A stretch of DNA of 27,493 nt from JBCBWG01 sp039186015 (GTDB lineage Bacteria; Pseudomonadota; Alphaproteobacteria; Rhizobiales; Hyphomicrobiaceae): NCBI GenBank assembly GCA_039186015.1, contig JBCDAH010000062.1, positions 1-27,493 of the forward strand, in the 5' to 3' direction. Of this stretch, positions 8,800 through 15,676 are shown piece by piece (positions within the stretch are counted from its first letter, which is position 1; the number at the start of each line of letters is the position of its first letter). Made by a program: the position numbers and the translations under genes. The notes beneath the pieces are model-generated. The model made no database searches. It was not told the DNA's origin and saw only the letters and a list, made by a program, of their open reading frames with translations.

Positions 8800-8939
8800 G
8801 CGAGTCCTTCGTTGCGCTACCGCTCGCGGCTCGAGCGCGGGCCGGCCGTCGGGCACTGTTTCAGGCCGCGAATGCGGCCCGGCGCGTTGCGCCGCCTCCG
8901 CGGAGGGCCCGGCCGTCAGGCCGGAATAGCCCGCGAGCG
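8800..8939 (+). repeat. Cluster of GC-rich hairpins between convergent genes
   Basis: Four adjacent perfect or near-perfect stems are visible: GGCCGC/GCGGCC (8864-8879, 4-nt loop), CGGCGC/GCGCCG (8880-8894, 3-nt loop), CCTCCG/CGGAGG (8895-8906, contiguous palindrome) and CCGGCC/GGCCGG (8909-8924, 4-nt loop). An outer pair, CGCTCGCGG (8821-8829) and CCGCGAGCG (8931-8939), can close the whole block, and GCTCG/CGAGC (8822-8836) gives an alternative. The block lies between the ends of fdsD (plus) and a LysR gene (minus). It could be a bidirectional terminator, a dispersed palindromic element or a structured RNA. No T-run follows. Confidence 0.6.
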
Positions 8940-8962
8940 AGATCAACCCGTGCGGACACCGC

Positions 8963-9853
8963 CTAACCTGATTGAATGGGTTCCGGCGGGTCGAGGCGGA
9001 TCTGGTAGCTGCTGAGGCACTCGTGTAGATGGCCGCCAAGTGCGCGCGCTAAGGGGCCGTTGGCGCCCTCGGACACGACAAGTGAGATGTCGCATTCCGG
9101 TAACTCGGGAAACCCATGCGCCGGTGACAATGCGCCAAGCTCGGACGTGATCGCGCATCGCGGCAGTACTCCGATCGCCAACCCACTGCTGATCGCCGCC
9201 AAGATCGCGTCGGTACTCGGGCTTGAGTACGCAATCCGATACGGTATTCCGACGCGTTCCAATGCGTCCGTCGCGGCTGAGCGAAGCGCGGACGACGCGT
9301 GGTAAACGGCGAGTGGCACAACATCCTGAAGATGCGTATCGCGACCGTGCGCTGCGACCCAGTGCAGCGGCTCGCGCCGCACAATCTCGCCAACCTGTCC
9401 GACGCTGCGGTGCGTGACCAGGGCGAGATCCAATGAGCCGTCCCGCGTCGCATCGAGCATCTCCTTGCTCGGCAAGCTTTCGATTTCGACCTCAACGCTT
9501 GGATGGGTCGAGGCAAAGAGAGCAAACAGCTTTGGGAAGAACTGTTGCATGTAAAGCGGGATACCGATCCGAATCACACCAGCAACTTCCGGCGCCTGCA
9601 GCGCCGTCAGTGCTTCATCGTTGAGCTCTATGATTCTCGCTGCGTATGCGCGCAAGCGCACCCCTTCCGGTGTCAGCGTGGAATGGCGCGCCTGGCGATC
9701 GATCAGGCGACAGCCGACCATCTCCTCCAACCGCTTCATTTGCACGCTGACTGCGGCCTGCGTCTTGTGAACCTGCTCAGCTGCGCGGCCGAAACCGCCA
9801 GTCGCTGCGATGGCAAGAAATGTTTTGAGCTGATCGATATCCAGAGACCGCAT
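8963..9853 (-). CDS. LysR-family transcriptional regulator beside DUF1127 genes
   Basis: A 296-residue LysR protein. The HTH starts 'MRSLDIDQLKTFLAIAATGG' and includes 'KTQAAVSVQMKRLEEMVG'. The effector domain spans about 90-290. ATG at 9853 is set by AAGGAG on the minus strand (plus positions about 9861-9867); a 55-residue upstream extension has no family similarity. It is transcribed away from two DUF1127 genes. In Brucella and Agrobacterium the LysR protein VtlR activates small DUF1127-type genes, so control of the neighbours is a reasonable inference, but orthology is not shown. Confidence 0.88.
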   Translation of the reverse strand: MRSLDIDQLKTFLAIAATGGFGRAAEQVHKTQAAVSVQMKRLEEMVGCRLIDRQARHSTLTPEGVRLRAYAARIIELNDEALTALQAPEVAGVIRIGIPLYMQQFFPKLFALFASTHPSVEVEIESLPSKEMLDATRDGSLDLALVTHRSVGQVGEIVRREPLHWVAAHGRDTHLQDVVPLAVYHASSALRSAATDALERVGIPYRIAYSSPSTDAILAAISSGLAIGVLPRCAITSELGALSPAHGFPELPECDISLVVSEGANGPLARALGGHLHECLSSYQIRLDPPEPIQSG

Positions 9854-10058
9854 GCACTGTCTCTCCTTGGTTCGAGACGCTTCGCAGACAAACGTTTCCA
9901 GCGCCGAAGAGTCCCATACGGAACACCTATAGCCCCGGCTTATCGATGCGATGAAAACCTTTTGTTGGCGAAGACGGCGCGTTGGTGCCATCTCAGACGA
10001 GGTAACAGCACCAATCAATATTTACATAACTCACTAAGCTATAAAAAAGGAGCAAACC
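9854..10058 (+). promoter_or_regulatory. Divergent intergenic control region, LysR / DUF1127
   Basis: A 205-bp region between divergent starts. It holds a perfect inverted repeat TTGGTGC (9982-9988) / GCACCAA (10008-10014) with a 19-nt spacer, and a short dyad ATCG-ATG-CGAT (9942-9952). An AT-rich stretch leads into the first DUF1127 gene, with AAGGAG at 10047-10052. Which element the regulator binds cannot be told from sequence alone. Confidence 0.4.
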
Positions 10059-10298
10059 ATGAGCATCCAAACGTTACAGGCTTCTGCACTGCCGACCATC
10101 GCAAGCGAACGGACAGTCGCCGGTTCTAGCGTTGTGTCTCAGATCATGTCCGTACCTCTTCGCGTCTGGGACGGCATTGTGCGCTACGAGCGCAACCGGC
10201 GCGACATGGACGCGCTACGCCGCATGGACGATCGCATGCTGGCTGACATCGGGCTGACACGTGGCGACATCACAGACGCGGTGGCCAAAGGCCGCTGA
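10059..10298 (+). CDS. DUF1127 small protein 1
   Basis: A 79-residue protein. The C-terminal half carries the Arg-rich DUF1127 motif: 'WDGIVRYERNRRDMDALRRM' then 'DDRMLADIGLTRGDI' (residues about 38-72). The N-terminal half is a variable low-complexity linker. The Shine-Dalgarno AAGGAG at 10047-10052 is strong. DUF1127 proteins are small basic proteins of alphaproteobacteria and enterics; several have been linked to RNA binding, metabolism or stress responses. It is first in a two-gene unit with a related gene 51 bp downstream. Confidence 0.88.
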   Translation: MSIQTLQASALPTIASERTVAGSSVVSQIMSVPLRVWDGIVRYERNRRDMDALRRMDDRMLADIGLTRGDITDAVAKGR

Positions 10299-10349
10299 CC
10301 GATCGGTGTGCCAATTCAGCAGATAAAATCAAGCACCAGAGTTTGAGAC

Positions 10350-10565
10350 ATGAGCATCGTTAATCAGATCTATCAGGACCGTCCGGTCACCGATGACGTG
10401 CGATCGTGGGCCAGTGGCCTCTTTTCGCGCCTTGTTCAAGCCCGCGAGCGCGCGGCCAGACGCGAAGTGCAGGCCTTGCTTGCAGGAATGTCAGACCGCC
10501 ACCTCAAGGAAGCGCTGCGTTTTTCCGACGAAGAGATCCGCGCTTTGCGGCACGGACGTTCGTAA
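10350..10565 (+). CDS. DUF1127-like small protein 2
   Basis: A 71-residue protein rich in Arg and Glu. The C-terminus 'MSDRHLKEALRFSDEEIRAL' matches the L-x-D-I-G-L-type end of DUF1127 in diverged form, without the usual 'DIG' core. ATG 10350 has only a weak GAG upstream (10345-10347), so it may be translated less well than its neighbour. It probably shares the transcript of the first DUF1127 gene, because a strong terminator follows. It could be a diverged duplicate of gene 1. Confidence 0.75.
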   Translation: MSIVNQIYQDRPVTDDVRSWASGLFSRLVQARERAARREVQALLAGMSDRHLKEALRFSDEEIRALRHGRS

Positions 10566-10607
10566 GCTGTTTCGAACGCTCTCAGAGTAGAGCCGAATCA
10601 TGAGCAA

Positions 10608-10645
10608 GGCCGGCACCGTGGCAATCCGACGGTGTCGGCCTTTTT
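10608..10645 (+). terminator. Intrinsic terminator after the DUF1127 pair
   Basis: The stem GGCCGGCACCGT (10608-10619) pairs with ACGGTGTCGGCC (10629-10640). It is 12 bp with one G-U wobble and a 9-nt loop, followed by TTTTT (10641-10645). This is a textbook rho-independent terminator 42 bp past the second DUF1127 stop. Confidence 0.92.
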
Positions 10646-11112
10646 GCATTGGAGAGCCGCTTTTCTTGAACGCGGCTCAACCTTCTCCAGCGAACGAGCG
10701 CCAGAAGTTCTGGCACTGCAGAGATGGCATCACGCGCAGCATTGAGCTGGCCGCGCGCTGTGGGCTGTGAGCACTGAGGAGATGTAGCACCTTAGCGCCA
10801 CGTCGCATGAAACTGTTCCCTCATACGAAATCGTACGATGAATGAACTCGCATCCACGGCTTTGAAGCCGCTATTGTTCCAGCGTAAAGCTATGATGTAT
10901 GTGCGAGCCAGCAGGAGACCGGGCAACTGAGGCTTGTCGACACACACACAGTGGCAAGCTGAAGGTTCTCGGCTGCACTTTGATTGTAGGGCGCCTGAGA
11001 ACTCGGGGCTTTGCCAGCATCAATTCATGTGCCTGTCATGAAGTGTGTGCGAAATATTTGTTCATAAGCAACGGGTGGAACGCCGTCCGAACCCGTGTGA
11101 TGAGAGGGACGC
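10646..11112 (+). other. Non-coding stretch between DUF1127 pair and secreted protein gene
   Basis: About 470 bp with no credible gene. It holds a perfect dyad GCCAGAA-G-TTCTGGC (10700-10714) and TACGA-AA-TCGTA (10824-10835). I found no tRNA cloverleaf or riboswitch. A GAGAGG at about 11102-11107 serves the next gene. Confidence 0.5.
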
Positions 11113-11469
11113 ATGACCGAGGACCCCAAAGCGAGACCGACAACACCATTTGTGCCAGCCGGACGTGTCGCGATGCTCGCGGCTTGCATTCTGATGTCTG
11201 CCGGCGCCGTTACCACCGCCCAAGCGCAACTGCTGGATCAGAACAAGGTGCGCGGCATGCGGTGCGAGCAGCTAGCGCTTGAGCGCAGCCGCATGTTTCT
11301 CAAGTACAAGTACTGCATCGACAACGAGTTCTATCGGCGCGGCCTCAATCAGTCCCGCGCGGACTGCAATACGGACTACGAAGCCTTCAAGGCGACGTTG
11401 AGCGAAGAAGACGCGAAAAACTGGGAGACTCTCCAGCGTTTCTTGCGGCTCCGGCGGTGTCGGTTCTAG
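11113..11469 (+). CDS. Small secreted four-cysteine protein (YARHG-like)
   Basis: A 118-residue protein. Residues about 18-38 form a hydrophobic signal segment ending in 'TTAQAQ', a likely signal peptidase I site, so it is probably periplasmic. The mature part has four cysteines ('MRCEQL', 'KYCIDN', 'ADCNTD', 'LRRCRF') and an aromatic/basic pattern like the YARHG-type proteins of Hyphomicrobiales ('C-x-x-L', 'YC', 'LS', terminal Cys). GAGAGG lies before ATG 11113. The patatin gene follows 111 bp downstream in the same direction. The family call is tentative and the function unknown. Confidence 0.6.
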   Translation: MTEDPKARPTTPFVPAGRVAMLAACILMSAGAVTTAQAQLLDQNKVRGMRCEQLALERSRMFLKYKYCIDNEFYRRGLNQSRADCNTDYEAFKATLSEEDAKNWETLQRFLRLRRCRF

Positions 11470-11580
11470 GTCTGCATCAAAACGAGTGCAGCAAAGTTCG
11501 GCTGCGTTGTCTTTCGTGCGGGGTAGACCGTCGGGAAATGGTTGATAGCGCAGCACGGTATTGCGCCGGGGGATTGATCC

Positions 11581-14064
11581 ATGACGTTGTTACGTAAGCT
11601 CTACTATGCACGCGCCCCACTGGCCGCTGCGATACTGCTGTTTCTGACTTTGGCGCTGCCGTCGCAGGTCCATGAAATCTATCGCGCGGCATCTGTTGAC
11701 TATCTTGCCGATCCGTTTGGATATGCCTTGCGCTGGTTGCCGATCATCATCGCGCCGGTCTGCGCAACGATCTTTCTCGCTCTGCTGTCAAGCGCTGCGC
11801 TTGCTTCCGCTCCTGCGCCGCTGCTGGATCCGCGAACCGGCTCTCGCCTTCTCGCCAGCACCTGCGCAACCTTGATCGGCGTCCTGCCGCTGCTTGGGCT
11901 TATCCTGGGTTTCTGGCTGAGCGCTGTGAAAGATCTCGACGGCGAGAGACTGATCTTGGCTTACCTGCGCGAACTCAACGCGTTCGCTGCGCTGGACGAG
12001 TCGTTCAAGCCACCGCAGATCCCGGAGTACTTCGCCAAGTACAAGGCGTCGTCGGAAGAGATTGCGCAGAAGCTGTTTGAGGCAGCGCAGTTTCGCCAAG
12101 TCTTGGCCATTTATGCCTTGGGCATTGTCGCTGTCATACTCTTGATACTCATACCGCCAGCTTTCGTGCTGGAAGGTATGCAGCCCAGCCTATCCAGCAT
12201 CCGCGCTGTTGCAATCTTCGTTGCAATAACACTGGCAATCACGCTGTTTGTCGCTGCGCCGGCAATCTACGCGAGTGTTGCGGGAGCCAGTCCAGACGCT
12301 TCTCTCAAGGCGCTTTATCTCGAACTCCCACTCGCAACGCTGCGCTATCTGACGATTGTGGGAGTCGCATGCGCATTCTTCGTAATTGCCGGGTATTTCG
12401 CGACCGTCATGTTTCAGTTCTACGACCGCGTGGGCGTGCCGCTGGCCTCAGTACTGCTGATCGCAACGCTGACGTTCTCGTACTTCAACTTGAATGACAA
12501 TCATACCGTTCGAGTGGTTGAGAACACTGATGCCTTGCCAGCGCGTTCCGAGACCGAACCCCAGCAAGGGTCCATACCATCATCAAACGCCCACGCCGAA
12601 GTCGACAAGCTTCCGGTTTCCGATACGACAAAGGCGTTCATCAAGTGGTTCCGAAACCGGCCGCAGGAACGAAAGGAAATCTTCGCAAGCCTGCGCGATG
12701 ACGGAACTGGCCAGAACGTGGCGGCGCCTTATCCTGTGATTATTGTCGCCGCGCAAGGTGGCGGTATCTATGCGGCTAACTTTACCGGCATCGCTTTGGC
12801 GCGATTGTACGAACGGTGTCCCGCAATCGCACAGCATGTCTTCTCCGTCGTCTCTGTTTCCGGTGGCGCGCTTGGCGCTGTCGCCCTTGCGGCAAGCCAA
12901 CGGGCACAAGCGGCGCTTGAAGCGCAGTCGGGCTCGCCGGAACAGGCACGCGCGCGCTCCATATCTGAGTGCAACATAACCGGCGTGAACACCAGCGGGC
13001 AGCCCACGCCGATTGAGGATCGGGTCCGGCAGTTTCTGCGAACCGACTTCATTACCCCAACGATTGCTGCCGGACTGTTTCCGGACTTCGCGCAGCGGTT
13101 CCTGCCGGTGCAGTTCGGCGTCTTTGATCGGGCGCGTGCGTTCGAGCTCGCCATTGAAACCGCATGGGCGAACGCGTCCAACGCCACAAACGACAATTTC
13201 ATGTCCTTGCCGCTGAACCAGTCATGGTCGCCGGATGTCGTGACCCGGCCGTGGCCGATGATCATCTATACATCGACCAAATCCTCTCAAGGTGGCCGTC
13301 TGGCGTTCCTTCCGCAAAAGATGCGTCATGTTGATTATCTGTTCGAGCCGGCAAAGGCGCAGACGCTTGATGGATCACGAAACCTCTCGGCGATGCCGTC
13401 TACAGCAGACTTGCGCGTGAGCACGGCCGTTGGTGTCGGCGCGCGTTTTCCCGTCATCCTGCCGCCGGCCAACCTGCCGGGAGACAATGTCACAGTGTCC
13501 CGTCGATTCGTGGACGGCGCATATTTCGAGAACTCGGCAATTGAAACAGCAATCGATCTTATCGATTTTTTTGAGCAAGAGTTCCGCGTTATCAGCCTCA
13601 TAAATCCCGCTATATTCGATAAAGATACGGTGGCTTTTTACCTGTTGGTGCTGACAGAAGACGTTCACCCTGCGGAAAGCTGGTCATTCAATGAATTTGG
13701 CGGCCACCTTCAGGCTCTGATGATGACGCGTGTCAGACGATCAGAGTTGGCCGTATCCAAACTCCCTTCGCTTGCCCGGATCAGTGACGCCTATGCCGGT
13801 GATTGGACGATCCGGTTGGATGCAAGCGGCTTCAATCTTCCATTCGGACTTTGGCAGAGCCGCTATACGCAGGAACTCATCGCGCGTCAGGTCGCCATGA
13901 TGAACGACTTGGATCCGAGTTACTGCGAATCGGTGAATTTCTCGGGTCGGGTGCCGAACTGGTACAACGTCGGCAACCCGCTGCATCGGGCAATCAGCGC
14001 CGTTCACGAAAACAACTGCAGTTACGTCAACCTGCTGCGGTTGATCACGCGCGAGGCAAACTGA
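11581..14064 (+). CDS. Polytopic membrane protein with patatin-like phospholipase domain
   Basis: An 827-residue protein. The first 300 residues hold about seven hydrophobic helices (near 14-28, 52-75, 94-113, 174-196, 210-234, 252-278, 286-304). A linker then leads to a patatin domain (about 385-670). The oxyanion segment is 'AAQGGGIYAANF', the nucleophile elbow 'VSVSGGALGA' has Ser427, and the acid is Asp645 in 'FVDGAYFEN'. The elbow reads S-x-S-G-G, not the usual G-x-S-x-G. Most patatins are soluble, so fusion to this many helices suggests a lipase acting at the inner membrane. Lipid acyl hydrolysis is known for the family; substrate and activity are inferred. A hairpin follows at 14077-14096. 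Confidence 0.82.
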   Translation: MTLLRKLYYARAPLAAAILLFLTLALPSQVHEIYRAASVDYLADPFGYALRWLPIIIAPVCATIFLALLSSAALASAPAPLLDPRTGSRLLASTCATLIGVLPLLGLILGFWLSAVKDLDGERLILAYLRELNAFAALDESFKPPQIPEYFAKYKASSEEIAQKLFEAAQFRQVLAIYALGIVAVILLILIPPAFVLEGMQPSLSSIRAVAIFVAITLAITLFVAAPAIYASVAGASPDASLKALYLELPLATLRYLTIVGVACAFFVIAGYFATVMFQFYDRVGVPLASVLLIATLTFSYFNLNDNHTVRVVENTDALPARSETEPQQGSIPSSNAHAEVDKLPVSDTTKAFIKWFRNRPQERKEIFASLRDDGTGQNVAAPYPVIIVAAQGGGIYAANFTGIALARLYERCPAIAQHVFSVVSVSGGALGAVALAASQRAQAALEAQSGSPEQARARSISECNITGVNTSGQPTPIEDRVRQFLRTDFITPTIAAGLFPDFAQRFLPVQFGVFDRARAFELAIETAWANASNATNDNFMSLPLNQSWSPDVVTRPWPMIIYTSTKSSQGGRLAFLPQKMRHVDYLFEPAKAQTLDGSRNLSAMPSTADLRVSTAVGVGARFPVILPPANLPGDNVTVSRRFVDGAYFENSAIETAIDLIDFFEQEFRVISLINPAIFDKDTVAFYLLVLTEDVHPAESWSFNEFGGHLQALMMTRVRRSELAVSKLPSLARISDAYAGDWTIRLDASGFNLPFGLWQSRYTQELIARQVAMMNDLDPSYCESVNFSGRVPNWYNVGNPLHRAISAVHENNCSYVNLLRLITREAN

Positions 14065-14076
14065 CCCTCCGGATCA

Positions 14077-14096
14077 GGGGCGGCCAATGCCGCCCC
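14077..14096 (+). terminator. GC hairpin after the patatin gene
   Basis: GGGGCGGC (14077-14084), loop CAAT, then GCCGCCCC (14089-14096) form a perfect 8-bp stem 12 bp past the stop. No T-run follows, so it could be a weak terminator or a 3' mRNA-protecting stem. Confidence 0.55.
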
Positions 14097-14274
14097 GGTC
14101 TCACCTCTGTCCGCCTTGTCCCACACCAAACATCATTGTTTCGATAAATCTAGAAATATAGTTGACTGCCGGAGTTGCGTTGCCTAACGTCGCAAACGAG
14201 GCACCGAGCGTTACACCCGTTTGTGCGCCGCTTGGATTGCGAGCCTCAAGACGACGGGAGCGAGGGACACTGGC

Positions 14275-15303
14275 ATGACGGTTTTGACCCTGCCGCAAGG
14301 CACACGTGTGAGAGTGGACGGCGTTCTGCTTGCGATCTTCCTGATCCTCGCCACGCTCGCGATTGTTGATCTGAAGCAGCTGCCGGAGACCTTGGCGTTC
14401 GTCGCCGGTGCCGTCGCGTTCATTGCCCCGTTCTTCCTGGCGTCGATCGCGCTTGCCGCCTATGCGACAGCGACCTCGGCCGACAATCTGATCGGCAAAG
14501 CGTTTCAGGGGCGGACCACGGTGGCCGTCGTCGGCGCGTCCCTTATGGGTGCGTTGTCACCATTCTGCTCGTGCGGCGTGATCCCGATTATTGCCGCCCT
14601 CCTCGCGATGGGCGTGCCGCTTGCGCCGGTTCTGGCGTTTTGCATTGCGTCGCCTTTGATGGACCCCGCAATGTTCGCGCTTACTGCTGGAACGCTCGGG
14701 TTCGAGTTTGCAATCGCCAAAACGCTTGTCGCGATTGGTATGGGGCTGTTGACCGGGTTCGGCGCGATGGCCTTGGTTGGTGCCGGATACCTTACGAATC
14801 CGCTTCGGGACGGTGTGGGCAACGGCGGGTGTGGCGGCGCGAAAGTGCGGTCTCCGAAAACGGTGATGTGGCGGTTCTGGGAAGAGCCTGCGCGCATCGA
14901 GAAAGCCCGTGACAGCTTCCTCAACAATGGTTTCTTTCTCGGGAAGATGCTGCTTCTGGCCTTCGTGATCGAAAGCCTGATGGTGCGCTACATTCCGGCT
15001 GGTCTGATTGCGAATTACCTTGGCGGCACGGGCCCGACCGCAATTGCGACAGCAACACTTGCCGGCATTCCGGCCTATCTCAACGGCGCCGCTGCTCTGC
15101 CGCTGGTTGGCGAGTTAATCCGCCAGGGCATGTCGCCCGGCGCCGGCATGGCCTTCCTCACAGGCGGAGGCGTCACCTCGATCCCGGCGGCCATGGCCGT
15201 TTGGGCGATCATGCGCCCACCGGTGTTCGGTGCGTATTTTGTATTCTCAATCGTCGGCGCCATTCTTGCTGGGCTCAGCTTCCAGCTGTGGCTGTCGCTA
15301 TAG
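14275..15303 (+). CDS. DUF318/ArsP_1-family permease
   Basis: A 342-residue inner-membrane protein made of two related halves of four or so helices. The conserved cysteine motif 'SPFCSCGVIP' lies near residue 96-105. A central hydrophilic loop has 'GGCGG', and the second half has 'FLTGGGVTSIPA'. ArsP, a trivalent organoarsenical exporter, is in this family, but most members have no known substrate and no ars genes flank this one. ATG 14275 is preceded by GGGAGCGAGGGA. An AT-rich stretch at about 14131-14165 may hold its promoter. Confidence 0.82.
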   Translation: MTVLTLPQGTRVRVDGVLLAIFLILATLAIVDLKQLPETLAFVAGAVAFIAPFFLASIALAAYATATSADNLIGKAFQGRTTVAVVGASLMGALSPFCSCGVIPIIAALLAMGVPLAPVLAFCIASPLMDPAMFALTAGTLGFEFAIAKTLVAIGMGLLTGFGAMALVGAGYLTNPLRDGVGNGGCGGAKVRSPKTVMWRFWEEPARIEKARDSFLNNGFFLGKMLLLAFVIESLMVRYIPAGLIANYLGGTGPTAIATATLAGIPAYLNGAAALPLVGELIRQGMSPGAGMAFLTGGGVTSIPAAMAVWAIMRPPVFGAYFVFSIVGAILAGLSFQLWLSL

Positions 15304-15676
15304 CCTGGCGAACTGCAACACCATTACATGTGGCAACAGCGTCGGCGTGCGCGGAGCGCCATCGTCTTAGTCTCGACCCGAGTTTTCACCCCACGCTTTT
15401 GTTTGAGTGAATCTCAGGCTTGCGCTGTGTCTTGCGCATTCCTCGTTTTGTGCACACGACGTGCTCCATTGCGCTCGTCTCCGGTTTCGTTCCAGTTATC
15501 GACCACTGTCGTTCTGCATGCATTTCCATCATGTGATGTCGCATTGCACAATCGCTATGCGTTGCGTGCGGTTCTGCTCTCGTACTAGGCTGAGCCGATC
15601 AGCGGGGGGCATAGTTGCGGGTTGGAGTACAACTCCGGCTGGCACCCGCGCCATGCTCCAATTGAGAGATGATCGG
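15304..15676 (+). other. Non-coding leader region before hyuA
   Basis: A 373-bp stretch with no credible gene. It has a dyad CATCA-TG-TGATG (15527-15538) and a short hairpin GGAG-TACAA-CTCC near 15624-15636. These could be operator sites for an unlinked regulator of the hyuAB-TRAP operon, as no regulator gene is adjacent. Confidence 0.4.

Noticed and set aside
9854..10018. 55-residue N-terminal extension of the LysR gene
   Set aside because: Lacks family similarity, and a strong ribosome site lies at the ATG at 9853.
10899..11282. Plus-strand open frame across the gap into the secreted protein gene
   Set aside because: Overlaps the better-supported gene at 11113 in another frame and has no ribosome site or recognisable motif.
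11581..14064. Patatin protein as an anti-phage (CBASS-type) effector
   Set aside because: No cyclase, ancillary or other defence gene is adjacent, and the domain is fused to many helices, so this reading has no support.
15407..15676. 90-residue N-terminal extension of HyuA
   Set aside because: The hydantoinase N-terminal motif begins at the ATG at 15677; upstream residues are unlike any family member.
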